Part shown: piece by piece, positions 1 to 11,772 of the stretch
How positions within the stretch are numbered: position 1 is the first letter of the stretch
Layout of the letters: each line of letters starts with the position of its first letter
Source of the DNA: Kingdonia uniflora
Lineage: Eukaryota > Streptophyta > Magnoliopsida > Ranunculales > Circaeasteraceae
Reading direction: 5' to 3'
DNA length: 64,000 nucleotides
Assembly: GCA_014058105.1 (NCBI GenBank)
Contig: JACGCM010002285.1
Coordinates: forward strand, 1,054,001 to 1,118,000
Notes under the pieces: model-generated
The model's database searches: none
Told to the model about the DNA's origin: nothing
The model's input: only the letters and a program-made list of their open reading frames with translations
Translations under genes and position numbers: made by a program

Positions 1-168
1 ACTAGAACAATGTGTAGAACTGGAACAGGAGTAGAGCGAGTTGCAAAAAAATATCACTTTCTTTATGACATTTCCACACACTGCCCAACAAACAAATTAT
101 CGTTGTACGGTCGCCCCCATGATATAACAGTGAGTTAGGATAATAGGATTCCCTCTTGCAGGGAGAGA

Positions 169-3100
169 TGTAACGCCCCCAAAATTGGCTTCTTAATAAA
201 TTATTAAGAACGCAAATCCAGAGGTGTAACGTCGGCCAACAAGGACCCCACAGACAACCAAGCCATAGACAAGTTTAGGCTCGAAAGTCTATAAGAGCTT
301 AGCACGGAGATATATAAGAATAACATAACCGCGGAAGACAATAACAATAACTATATAGAAAGTATGCTACAAACCTCAACAGGTAAGATACAATAATCTC
401 AAATAAGATACAACCAACCCGATCCAAAATACTTAACAGAGAATCAAGCCTCCAGCTTAAGCTCTTTAACAAGATCACCACTGCAGCAGCTACAGATCTA
501 AAATGTTGTTATGCGAGAGTGAGCAAAACCACGGCTCGATATAACCCCACAAGGCTAAACAACATACTAATCAACGAGATGATAATTAATAATAATAAGA
601 TATAGCAATTTCTAACGATACAATAATATATACAGAAGATATAAAAGATATCTAAATAGAGATAAGCAACAAGTCTAATAAATCTATTAAACTAACAGGC
701 CTAAAGCAAAGGAATGCTAGACTATACACAACACTCTAACTCAGCTGCAGCCCTAAATGCCACACGCAACTAACCTGCCTCAGAAATGCAATAATATGCA
801 AGAGTGCTTAAAATACATTAACACTAAGAGAAGATGAGTTATATATAAGAGAAGAGGAATAGGAATATGAGGAATAGAGGAGGAATGTTAAAAGTACAAT
901 AATTATCGAGAAGAAGAATAAAGTTATGAGGAATGATGAATTATAAACCTATGATTACATGGGTTGATCAACCGCTAGCGCAAGATTACCTTAATGAGAT
1001 CATGATCGGACACAAGGGGTTCAATTTGTTTCAATCTCAACCTGGCTAGGTATTACCACTTGATCAGAGTGAATAGGGGTTTCAGCCCTATGAGCCATCG
1101 TCCTCATACTATTCGAATTCTAAGGTATTTCAATCTCTCAGGATAGTGTTGGCACTAGAGGGGAACTATTTCATACCATCCCATACTCCAGGATGGGTAC
1201 TGAAGGTATGATAGTATCTCAGCCATAACTCACCATACTATTTCGACTCGAGCTAGGAATCCTCCCAACCTATTGGGGGTCAGCCAATTCGGAGTAGATT
1301 TTTATATCCGACCTCATAAGATAAGAAGAATTCTATGATCTACAAATACAAACAGATCTAAGAGATCAAAACACAACAGCCGCTAACACGGAAAGAACAC
1401 ATAGGATAAACCACTCGATCATAGAGAGTGATAACCAATCCTAACATTGATGGACAGTAACTCACCAGTCACAACATCTAAACAACACAATAGCAGTCAA
1501 TACTGACTAGTGTACACAGGATAGCCTACATGTTGAACAACAAGTAGTCAACAATCCCAAGAACAAAGTTATAAACTCAACTCAACAACGATCGTGTACT
1601 TAAGTTTCCAAAACAAATGGACAGGAAGCCCAATAGGTCCCAACATCAAAACAGATGCTCCAGGAAACCCACTAGTATTCCAACATCATAACAGATGCAC
1701 AACTTCCTAAATGATAAAGAGAAACACAACTCCACATGCCTTAGGATACTAACCACTGCTATAACCAGCTTACTAGAATAAGTCAAGAGTAATTACGCCG
1801 TTAGAGTTCAAGGACAAACCGCGAGAACAGGCGTAATAACCCCTAACCAATTCTTAAAGTCCAAATACAAACAAGCAACTAAGCTAACATATCTAACATA
1901 GATAATAACTAACTATACAAGGAGAACACAAGTCCAGACTATAAACTAGATCATGAAAATAACATCTATGTCAACTAGTAATCACTCTAAATTAATATCA
2001 GTAAACTAGTAAAGGAATTTAGCAATGTAGGGACACTCACCTGATATAACAAGTTTGATAATAACGAACCCGGCAGAAAAATATCCAAACAATACCCCAA
2101 TAGTAATATGCTCCGCGAATCGACTTCTGGAACCCGAATGAGTCACTGAAAGGAATAGGAACACCACAACATCAACCACTACCAAGGACCAGAACCCAAT
2201 TATAAAACCAACAAGGGATTTACTAAACTAAAATCAGATCAACAAGGTAAAAGAGAAATCAAGGAATTACTTACAGAAAGATGCAACTGCGATATGGGAA
2301 TGGATGACGGCTAGTTGGTGATCAAATAGGGTAAAAACATCCCCTTCTTTACCTTTAGAACAGTGGCAACAAGGGCAGCAACATCTGAATCAAAAGAGCG
2401 ATAATCGTCAGTTCAGGCAGCCCTCTCCAAAACAGTAACAACTACTATCTAGAACAGCCACCACAAAGTTTGTAGCAACTGAGCCTCAACTCCCAATCAC
2501 CACCAACGAACAGCTGCAAGAAAAACCCAACCTCCAACAATCAAACAAGCACCACCAACCCACACCAAAGAGAAACCAAAATCCGCCACCACAGGTTCAA
2601 CAATCAAACCCAATTCACCAATAATCACAGCCCTAGAAGCCCAATACAGTACCAACCCACAGCTCAATCATACCCCAATAACCAACAAAGAAACCCAACA
2701 ATCACAACCGCAAGATGAGGAGAAGAAAACGGGGAATTTACCTACCGCGAAAAGGGAGCGGCTGAGCTCGGAAAGGAGCGACGGCAGATCGGCGATCAAA
2801 AATGAAAAACAACTCTCTCTTCATTCCGGAGAACAGCAACACCTCTCTCTACAATCTAGAACCGGAATTGGGTAGTAGGAGATGATCAACCCAAACCAAA
2901 TCAAGCAAAGAAGGAGAAGGAAGATAAGGAGAGTGAAGGATTTCCAAGTTAGGGTTGAGTAGGTTAGAGAGAGAGAGAAGAGAGAAATGTGAGGAGAGAG
3001 AAAAAGAGTTGAGATATAAATACTACGACAAGTCGTTTGAACGATTATGAAACTCGTTCGAAAGACAATTATCAAAGGCCAAACGTCCAGAGGACATGAA

Positions 3101-3402
3101 GATTCGTTCGAACGACAATCAACCTCGTTCGAGCGAGAACTGGAAAACTCTAAAAAATCACTCTGAGATCCTCCTGAACCACACCAAACACCAAGATCCT
3201 CAGAAGACAGGAACAACCCGAAGAAACAAATACAACCCTATCAGAGACCAACCACGGCTCCTAAAATCATAATTTTACCTCTTTTGCCCAACAACAGCAA
3301 AAACCACAGAACTAATGGAACACCGCACAAAGCAATAGAAAATGAAATATGGATGCATAATAATAAATAGTAATAATACCATGAAAAATTCGGGTCACTA
3401 CA
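169..3402 (-). mobile_element. Solo LTR, probably Ty3/gypsy (Tekay/Del-like)
   Basis: A 3.2-kb block begins TGTAACGCCC and ends GGTCACTACA on the plus strand. It is flanked by the same 5 bp, AGAGA, at 164-168 and 3403-3407, as expected for an LTR-element insertion. Read on the minus strand it starts TGTAGTGACCCGAA, an opening I know from long plant gypsy LTRs, so minus orientation is inferred. No gag or pol, primer-binding site or second LTR copy is visible inside, so a solo LTR left by recombination is the simplest reading; a small non-autonomous element is the alternative. Near 3020-3145 it has several TTCGAA-type palindromes upstream (in element sense) of an AT-rich TATA-like stretch. The open frames inside are not convincing genes. 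Confidence 0.75.
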
Positions 3403-3407
3403 AGAGA

Positions 3408-4056
3408 AGCCTTTTATACTTTGTACTTCTAGAATACTCAGATTTGTAAATTTGTTAAAATAGAACTCGAAGAGAGAGAGAGAGAGAGATGGAGAAAAAA
3501 CTCAAAACTGTGTGCTATGTGTCATAGTATACTAAAAGAAGGGTTCTTTTTATTGGCTAAAAAAGAGCGATTGGTGAAGATAAAAACGGAGAGACACATC
3601 CTCCACAATGGCTAGTGGGACCGAGTAAATTCATTGCTAAAATTGCTTAAAAGAATAGACTCAAAGTCTGCATGCTTTTCTGGCCTTGACACTAGGTCTT
3701 TGATTCCTTGTAAACTTTGGGTGCTTCACCGATGACATATAGGAGTCTTCAATTTGTGTTGCATCACAATTGCTAGTCATTGGATTCATATTGGCTACTA
3801 GATAATATAATCTTACTCACAGTACTATAACACTTTTTCTAGTAATCTAAAAGGGTTCTGCACACTGCAGAAATGCCAGGCCTTCGCAAGGAGGTATACA
3901 TACGGCATACCGGACGGTAACAAGGAGGTATATATACGGTCGGGCCAACGCAACGAGTTGATCCTAGGGGCATACTTCATTTTAGCGCTTAGAACGACAA
4001 AGTGAGTTTATTGAATGCTATTTTAGTCTAAAGATTTTTTCGCTACGGTGCCCCAT
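3408..4056. other. Gene-free spacer
   Basis: No coding region was recognised. It holds a GA microsatellite at about 3469-3489, and two short direct copies of a segment containing AAGGAGGTATA(C/T)ATACGG near 3888-3935. Confidence 0.5.
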
Positions 4057-4059
4057 TTA

Positions 4060-4200
4060 GGTGGTGTTTGGCAAACCAAATAGAGCAAGAAAGTATTTTT
4101 TTTACAAAGTTGTTAAAATAGAAAGTGAAAAGGTATGTTTGGTTAACGTTTAGTTTTAAGTTGAAAAGTTCAAAAAGAGGTTTGACAATACCATGATAAA
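4060..4200 (+). repeat. Left end of a possible Harbinger-type element
   Basis: After TTA at 4057-4059 the sequence reads GGTGGTGTTTGG and continues A/T-rich. The reverse complement of 10,280-10,410 starts GTGTGTTTGG, has a similar layout, and is followed on the plus strand by TTA at 10,411-10,413. This suggests inverted ends with a TTA target duplication, separated by the later LINE insertion. Similarity is loose and judged by eye. Confidence 0.35.
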
Positions 4201-4852
4201 ATATGATTTTACAAGGAAATTCGGTGCTATTCATATCCACAAACCACCACCATGATTGAGCTCTCGTACTAAGTTTTATACCGTGTCAATGAAAAATTAA
4301 ATCTAAACACCATTACATCCCCCTGCCTTCACCCAATCACCAAGTATTATGAACTCCTTTTTTTCTCCTCCCCCATTATAGCTCCCACCATAAATTTTGA
4401 ACTTGTCTCCAATGAATAAACTCTAATTGCAAATAGATTATCTACCTCTCATAATCTATTGATCATCTTTACTCTTACACAAACTAAAGGGATTAATCAA
4501 AAGATTTATAAGTTTGCAAGTTAGATAAGTAGTACTTTCTCTTTAGATTTGTTTACAAATCTGCATTCACTTCTTTGTAGCCATGGCAATAACCATGAAT
4601 CGTGATAATCCAAAACACTTCTTCTAGAGAGAGTAAGAGAGAGATGCAACAAATGTAAGATTAACATCTTTTTAATTAAAGATTTGGATAAGAATTTGCA
4701 CACAAAAAAATCATTATTGTGTTACACGTTTTAACCTAAAGAAGCTTAGATTTAAAACAATGATGGGAGAGAGTCAAGTCAAAACCTTTAGATTAAAGAA
4801 ATAGTGTGAGAAAGAGGAGAAGAGGAGAAAGAGATAATGTGGGACGAGATTT
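4201..4852. other. Spacer or LINE 5' region
   Basis: No recognisable coding sequence. It may contain the inner part of the split Harbinger-like element and the 5' untranslated region of the LINE; the LINE's 5' boundary could not be placed. Confidence 0.35.
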
Positions 4853-5640
4853 GTGGCATTCCAAAAAGTACTTTCCTACAAAGTAAGAAAGTTCAATATC
4901 ATTGCTATTAGCAGAGGCAGAAGCTTCTTTGTTATCAGGCTAGATAATGAGGAGGATAAGAAGAGGGTTTGGCTTGGTGGAACATGGTTTATTGAAAGGC
5001 AACCTATAACACTTCTCCAATGGTATAGAAGATTCAATATAGATAATCATAGAATAAATGTACTGTGTGTTGGGTAAGATTTCCTAAACTCCCTCTTGAG
5101 TTTTGGTATGCTCATAACTTAATGACTATGGGGAAAGCAATATGTATACCTATCAGAGTGGATAACTCTACTAGAAATAAATACTTTGGTTTCTTTGTTA
5201 GTGTGTTAGTGGAGATTGATTTTTCTAAGACTATACCTGGAATAATTACTCTTAAAGATGAGGGAGTGAAAATATTACAAGAGGTACAAATTCCTGACCC
5301 CCCCTAAGTTTTGTTCTCATTGCAAAATAGCTTGACATATTGTTTCTGACTGTAGAGCTATTAAAATTTCCATGGAGGCGGGTGACAAGGTTAAAGCAAC
5401 CGAAGGAAAAAATAAATTGGAAAAGCAAAAAAAAGAAGTAAAGAATAAGAATGAAGGGAAAAACAAAGATATTGTTAATACTGAAGAGAATAACGACAGT
5501 AATAAGGGGGGGTAACTTTGAGTCATCTCCCTCAATTTACTTTCTAAGTATGATCAAACCAATGGGAACTTTAGCTAATCCCATTATTTTTCCCGAGGGA
5601 AAAAAGAATAAGGATTCAAGTAAGCACTCATAAACTACTA
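4853..5640 (+). pseudogene. LINE ORF1 (gag-like, DUF4283 plus zinc knuckle)
   Basis: This would encode the nucleic-acid-binding ORF1 protein of a plant L1 element. The first frame has the DUF4283 signature (FFVIRLDNEEDKKRVW, then GGTWFIERQPITLLQW). A frame change near 5065 leads into WVRFPKLPLEFW, the usual second half of the domain. A CCHC knuckle, C-x2-C-x4-H-x4-C, follows at about 5312-5355 but in a frame with an in-frame stop. The region after it is lysine- and asparagine-rich and broken. Start chosen as the first ATG of the open frame; the true start may be upstream. Confidence 0.7.
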
Positions 5641-6084
5641 TTAATGCAGTTACTCAATCTGAAGATATTACAAAACAGTCGGTAACAGCAGCTGCTCATC
5701 AATCTTATATCCATACAGAGCCAATTACAGTTGATAACAATGAAATTAATGCAGATAATGCTCAGAAAGGGCTTCTATCTAACAGTGAAAATAATGGCAA
5801 TAAACTACATAAGAATCAAGTTGTGCATTGGTGTTCTTCATTCAAAAAATTGGGGAAACACTGAAAATGATTCTAATCCATAAGAGAATGAAGATGTTAG
5901 TGGAGATGACTCTATCTCATCTGATGTGGGTGATATAACTCATGATCATGTTGTTGAGACTCCAACAAAGAGTTTGCCTGGAGGTGAGTGTACTTTCCCT
6001 AAAAATGGAAGATAACATATGTCAAGAAAGTTGCAGACCCTACTACACCTTTGTATAACACATGGCCTACAAAACCAATAAATA

Positions 6085-6850
6085 TTATCAGTGAAGATAT
6101 TCTTTTGGAATATTAGGGGAGTTGGTAATAAAAGGACCCAAATATACTTAAGGAAACTGGTCGATAGCATTAATCCAGATTTTATTTATCTTGCTGAGCT
6201 TAAGATTGGGCCTAGTTTGGACAACATTTTTAAACTTAGGTTGAGAAATTACTGCGGGACTCCTATTGTTAATGTTGTTGATCATAGGGAACTTGCTGAC
6301 TTATGGGTTTTTTCAAGAAGTGTTATGGTTATTCCTGAAATTATTTTCTTCTCTAGTCAACAAGTCACTATTTACTATGATGATATGGTTCTCTTTTATG
6401 CATGCCAGTTGCAATATTGTGGAGAGAATAATCTCATGGATTGAACTGAGAAAGTTAAAGAGTTGGCATGTTCCATGGTCAATCCATGGAGATTTTAATA
6501 CTATCTTATCTATTTATGAAAAAAATAGGGGGTTGACCTCACTCTGCTGTCTCAATTACTGATTTTCAAGACTTCCTTAATGATTACTGCCTAGAGGAAA
6601 CTGATAGACTTAGTTTCTTGCACTCTTGGTACAATCAGATTGGGGAAGATATGATATTTTGTCTCCTTGACAGAGTATTACATAATGAACTTTGGACTCA
6701 CAGGCATTATAATCTGAAGTTTAGGGTATTACCTAAAACAAATTTTGATCACTTCATTTTCTTTAGTTGGGATACCTCCATCCCTAAAACATATTCCATT
6801 TAGGTTCTGCAAGATATGGGCCGACCACTATACCTTACATAGCCTTATTG
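6085..6850 (+). pseudogene. LINE ORF2 N-terminus: APE-like endonuclease
   Basis: Endonuclease domain that nicks target DNA for target-primed reverse transcription. Visible motifs in order: FFWNIRGVGNK near 6100 (catalytic Asn), IYLAELK near 6190 (catalytic Glu), IHGDFNTI near 6490 (Asp and Asn), LLDRVL near 6665, and FDHF near 6745, where the usual Ser-Asp-His has lost its Ser but keeps Asp-His. The pieces lie in at least three frames, so no intact enzyme can be made. Confidence 0.75.
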
Positions 6851-8700
6851 AGAATGTTTGGAAGAAAAGAGTGTATGGTGCTCCTCTGTGTGCTTAGGTC
6901 TAAACTGAAGATGATCAAAGTTGCACTAAAGATTTGGCAACAAGAGATTTTTGGTTCAACTGAAAACAATGTTAGCGTGATGCAACAGAACTTGTTGGGG
7001 CCCCAAGAAGCTCAACAATTATATCCTGAAAGTGACTTTGTGGGTGGAGAGATAATTAAAGCCCAAGTGAACCTCAATAATGCTTTGCTGCAAAATGAAC
7101 AAATGAGCCTGCAAAAATCCAAGCTGAAATGGGTGAATGTTGGAGATAGAAATACCCAATATTTTTATGTTATCACCAAACTGAAGAGAGAGAGATCAAT
7201 GATCACTAACCTTGTCAAAGAAGATGGTACAAATCTCATATCTCAACAGGAAATTTATAATTATATTGTGAGGCTCTATAAAGAGAAGTTCAAGATTAAT
7301 TAGAGTGTTATCCATGATGAAAATCTTTTATAGATGTTGCCAAGACTTATTACTAGATAAAACAATAGTATGTTAAGCTGCATTCCTAAAGTTGAAGAAG
7401 TCAAGATTGCAGTGTTTTCTATGAATGTTGGTAGTTCTCCTAACCTTGATGGTTTTCAGAGATTCTTTTTTCATAAGTTTTGGGATATTATTCACAAAGA
7501 GGTATGTGCTGCTATGATATCCTTCTTTGTTGAGTGTACAATTCTAGTTTTATAATTTTGATTCCTAAAGAAGAACAAGCAACTAGGCTCAATCAAAATA
7601 GGCCTATTTGCCTTAGTAACTTCTGCTTCAAGATTATGGCGCTACTCGACTCAAAGAGGTGACTATCAAAATTAAATTATAGCTTCTCATCAGGGTGCCT
7701 TCTTACCGGGTAGAAGTATTCAAACTAATATTGGTTTGACTAGTGTGTTGATCAATGAGCTAAATAATAAAAAGTGGAGAGACAGTATGGCTTTGAAGAT
7801 TGATATATCTCAGGCTTTTAATACTCTTGACTGGAAGTTTCTTCTATCTGTTCTGAGAAGATTTTTTCTGAAACCTGGTGTAACTGGATTAAATACATTC
7901 TTAGTAGCTCTAATACATCTATTATGATAAATAGTGGACCGTGTGGTTGTTTTAAGTCAACAAGGGGATTGAGACAAGGTAACCCTTTATCACCCCTCCT
8001 ATTCGCCATTGCTGAAGAAGTTCTTAACAGAGGTATTATTTGGCTAAGGGAGAAATCACTTATTCATCTTATGGCTTCTCGCAAGGGGGTTCACTGTCCT
8101 TCGCGTCTTCTATTTGCAGATGACATCATTATCTTATCATCTCTAATGGAGCAATCAAAAGTCTTAAAGCTCTTAAGAAGCTATTAGAAAGATATCAAGC
8201 AGCTGATGGCCAGTGGATAAATCTTAACAAAAGCAAGCTCTTCATGGGTGGTATGACAACTTCTAGGGGGCATCAAGGTTAAACCCTTTTCAACATCAAA
8301 CAAGGTACTTTCCCTGAAACTTATTAGGGGATTCTTTTAATTCAAGGTAGAGTTACTAATGGTTGCTTAAGAACTATGATTGACACGATCAAGAGAAGAG
8401 AAAATTTATATGTTGGCAGAATGCTTTCGATGCAAGAGAGAGTAGTCTTAGTTAAGTCTATCTTGTCTAGCATGTCAATATATAATATGTCTGTTTATAG
8501 ATGGCCTTCTTCTATTTTAAAAGAGGGGGAGGCTCTTATTAGAATTTTTATATGGAGTGGGGATCCAAAAAACAAAAAAGGGCTACAACAGCCTAGGAAA
8601 TGTTTTGTAAGCCTACCTCTAAAGGAGGGTTGGGGCTTAGGAAGCTTGGCGATATTAACAAAGCAATGTTGATGGAGTTAACATAGGATATAGTTCAAAA
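6851..8700 (+). pseudogene. LINE ORF2: reverse transcriptase
   Basis: Reverse-transcriptase core. It starts with the linker motif KWVNVGDRNTQYF near 7130, then the SSPNLDGF segment near 7435, RPICLSN near 7600, the FLPGRSIQTNI and MALKIDISQAFNTLDW boxes at 7700-7840, RGLRQGNPLSPLLF near 7960 and the catalytic LLFADDIIIL at about 8108-8137. The two catalytic aspartates are present, but the domain is spread over several frames with stops. It belongs to the plant RNase H-bearing L1 group. Confidence 0.85.
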
Positions 8701-9089
8701 GGGTAGTATTTGGGCTAGTTACATGAAAGCTAAATACATTACTAAACAATGAGACATTATCCAATATTATCATAAATCTACTATATGGGCTGGTATTAAA
8801 TCTGTATACTCTACAGTCTTAAATGATTCAACATGGATAATTGGCACTATCTCTACTATTGACACTTGGAAGGACAATTGAGCTGGTCTGGGTGTCATTA
8901 GTAATATCCCTGCACTTTCGCACCTTCCCTAAAAATCATACAAAGCTCAAGTCTCAGATATCCTGATTAATGGGGTTTGGAATCCAAATCTTGAAGCTCT
9001 CTCTATTCAAAACTTAGCTGGTACTAATTTGAACTCCATCTTCTTAAAAAAATATAAAGGTGGATACTTGCATCTACAAGCCTAACATA

Positions 9090-10160
9090 CATGGTGTTTT
9101 TAGTATGAAAGTTACACATGAAAGCCTGAGAAACAAGTTCCTTGCATGTTAGTGGAAGAAATACATTTGAAGAAACTCTTGTTATCCTAGACACTCTAAC
9201 CCGACTTGGAAAATTATTTAGAATGTTATTCCAACTGACCAGAAGATTCAATCTAGATCTATTCAGTTGGTGTCTCAATGTAGATTGTGCAAGTCTAATG
9301 TAGAGAATACTAATTATTTATTTTTTGACTGCACTATTTTTAGGAGAATCTGGAGTTGGTTAGGAGACTTATTTGGTATCAAAATTGATAAGTGGGGGCT
9401 GAAACATATCATTCAACTTGCAAACCACTACAGTTCTTATGTTGAGGATCTATAGGTGAATGGAGTTATGGCTTGTCTAAACTCAATTTGGTTTATCAAG
9501 AACAAAATTAATCATAACAATCTAGCTCCTTCTGCTACTTTCATAAAAAAAAACTCATCCATACTGCTTTACATAACTCAGCATCAAGATTTAAAGGGTT
9601 TGTGAACAATAACTAGGTATAAATGGCTCTCCTAAGCAATATGCAATTTGGTTTTAAAAGAAATAAAGCTCCTAGGATTAGATCCTGCATATAGGAGCTC
9701 CCATGGTATGAGGAAGTCAAGATAAACCGTGATGGATCAAGCCTTGGTAATCCAGGTACAGCTAGCACTGGTTCTACAATGGGGATTTATTGGGAGTCCT
9801 AATGGTGAATATTGGTGTTACAACATCATACTATGTTGAATGTAGTAGTATCATGTATGCTCTTAATACTACATTGGACAACAACTACCTAAATGTGTTC
9901 TTAGTTTCTGACTCTAAAGCTACAATTAGTGTCGTTATTAATAACAAAATTCTATGGGAACTCAGGGCTAGATGGGAACACATCTCCTCCAAGCTTCAAA
10001 TCAGGCTTAAATACTCCTAGAGGGAGTATAATTTTAGTGCTGATAATGCTGCAAACATAGCCGCTAGAATGGCTCCTCTTATTAAAGTTTAGCATACTGG
10101 CAGACCTATCTTCTTGCACAAGACTGAGGTCCCTTGGGTGGAATATTTTAGATTTGATTA
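9090..10160 (+). pseudogene. LINE ORF2 C-terminus: zf-RVT and RNase H
   Basis: A zf-RVT-like region (CRLCKSNVENTNYLFFDC, near 9278-9330) is followed by an RNase H domain: VKINRDGSSLGNPGTA near 9720 (catalytic Asp), VECSSIMYALNTTL near 9835 (Glu), LVSDSKATISV near 9905 (Asp) and DNAANIAARMA near 10,040. RNase H removes the RNA template after reverse transcription. Stops and a frameshift near 9790 break the frame. Confidence 0.75.
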
Positions 10161-10279
10161 ACTCTTTTAATAATGTAATGTTATAACCCTTTACTATTAT
10201 ATGGAGAATTACAGGACTTGTCTGTCATCTATTATTATTTCTACAATATATTTACTTACCTGTTGCAAAAAAAAAAACT

Positions 10280-10410
10280 AAATATTTTTACTTTTTCTAA
10301 AAGAAAATAATCTATCTTTTCAAAGTAAATTTTATAGGTTTAGCCAAACAACCTTTTTACTTTATGACTTTAAAAAGTAAGAAAGTTACTTTTTGTGCAT
10401 CCAAACACAC
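10280..10410 (-). repeat. Right end of a possible Harbinger-type element
   Basis: Partner of the segment at 4060-4200. Read in reverse it starts GTGTGTTTGG and is bounded by TTA at 10,411-10,413. If real, the LINE landed inside this element. Assignment is tentative. Confidence 0.35.
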
Positions 10411-10413
10411 TTA

Positions 10414-11136
10414 CAATGAAAGTGGACTGCAATTTAATACAACTGTGATTATTAGATACATATCCTAGGGTTTAATACTGCAACAAATTCCTTGTCACGT
10501 TTGCCCAAGGAGTCTAGTTTACACGTTTTGCCTTCTCTAATTTTACCCAAGGATTAATGCCATTGCTTAAGATTCTCATACATTCCTACTTTTCTAAGAA
10601 CGAACCAAAACTGTATAAGCACTTTTCTGATGACATAGTCATTTTGTGCCAGCCATTTTGTGCCCCTTCAGACCCTCTTAATTTCCATTGGTGTTCCTTT
10701 ATAATTGAAATGGAATCCCAAGTTTCTTAGCTGGTGCAACCAAGAGGGAAACTGTCCTCCATATTTTTATAACTATGACATTTTGATTAAGGACTAGGAA
10801 GAAAACTTCATATTTGCATGCTGTACAATTTCAGAGTAGGGAACAGTACAGTTGATGGTTTTTTAAAACTGGGCAATGCCCAAATTTTTGCATAATTTTG
10901 GATTGGCATATCAATGCCTAGGAACATCAGAGCTAGCTTTTTCTCAAGAAGAATTACGGATATAGGCTAACCTAGCAAAGTCTGGTAGAACCAGACCCCC
11001 ATAAACTTGGTCTGAGCTAAATCATATACCCACTGTACACTTATTATTTTTTGACGTTAGCCCATTTTACCCTTGAGGTGGCCCACATTTCTCTCTCTCG
11101 TCACTCTATTCTCTATTTTATTTCTCTCTAACTTCA
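10414..11136. other. Gene-free spacer
   Basis: No gene, RNA or repeat recognised. It ends with a CT-rich stretch (about 11,090-11,130) next to the chromovirus insertion site. Confidence 0.5.
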
Positions 11137-11141
11137 TCATA

Positions 11142-11724
11142 TGATCTAGGAGGATCTGAAGAAGAAAGGAGTTTTTTCAAATTTATCAAAAGTCGTTCGA
11201 ACGAGGTATAGAGTCGTTCGAGCGACCCTTTTCCATCTCTCGAGAATTTGGACCTGGAATCCAAAGTCATTTGAACGACTCCCAAATTTTTTTCAAACGA
11301 CCAATGTTCAATCCCCTAGAATTTTGGACCATAGACAATTTTTTTCGAACGAGCTTAGATGTCATTCGAACGACTAGTCAAGTATCTAGGGTTTTAGACC
11401 AATTAGCGTAAAGTCGCTCGAACAGGATTAGATACCATTCTAACGAGCTTGGCGTAGGTTGCTATTTTGAGGCACAATTTTTCCTCAAGATTCGTGTTAT
11501 AAGTATTTTTAGTTCCCTAGTATATAAAAGGGACTTACATTATTTTCTTAAGCTTATGTTAGCTTAATAAAAGTTCTGAGGAAGAAGCTTAGGGTTTAGA
11601 GTAATTTATTGTAATTAATTGTGTTTAAGCAATTGAAGCTCTTAAATGGACTTTTCCAAATTCAATTTTGGTGTTCTACATACTTTTCAGCAAATTAGGG
11701 TTTTTCTCTTTGTATTGTAGATTA
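11142..11724 (+). repeat. Chromovirus 5' LTR
   Basis: 583 bp starting TGATCT and ending GTAGATTA, so its ends are TG...TA. It matches 16,361-16,930 along its whole length. U3 contains a series of TTCGAA-centred palindromes (about 11,190-11,445) and a TATA box, TATATAAAAGGGAC, at 11,519-11,532. The stretch 11,319-11,550 is related to the LTR of the nearby copia element. Confidence 0.9.
11519..11530 (+). promoter_or_regulatory. LTR TATA box
   Basis: A TATATAAAAG core sits two-thirds into the LTR, the usual U3/R position. The 3' LTR has a matching TATATAAAGGGGAC at about 16,727-16,740. Confidence 0.65.
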
Positions 11725-11726
11725 AG

Positions 11727-11738
11727 TTGTATCAGTTT
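11727..11738 (+). other. Primer-binding site (degenerate tRNA-iMet type)
   Basis: TTGTATCAG begins two bases after the LTR end and resembles TGGTATCAGAGC, the initiator-methionine tRNA site used by most plant LTR elements. It has diverged. Confidence 0.55.
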
Positions 11739-11772
11739 TCCAGTTACGATCTTCAGAGGTTGATTGTGGCTT

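Larger units (their letters stand above)
4853..10278 (+). mobile_element. L1-type LINE, two decayed ORFs with RNase H
   Basis: A plus-strand non-LTR retrotransposon. In order it has an ORF1 with a DUF4283-like domain and zinc knuckle, an ORF2 with APE-type endonuclease, reverse transcriptase with FADD box, zf-RVT region and RNase H, then a 3' tail ending in a run of A at about 10,266-10,276. Many stops and frameshifts separate the domains, so it is a dead, old copy. The 3' end is set by the A-run; the 5' end is uncertain and may lie upstream of 4853. Confidence 0.85.

Noticed and set aside
2821..3216. 131-codon open frame (minus) in the solo LTR
   Set aside because: No motif, and low-complexity Ser/Leu-rich composition. 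It lies in LTR sequence with GA-rich stretches that keep frames open by chance.
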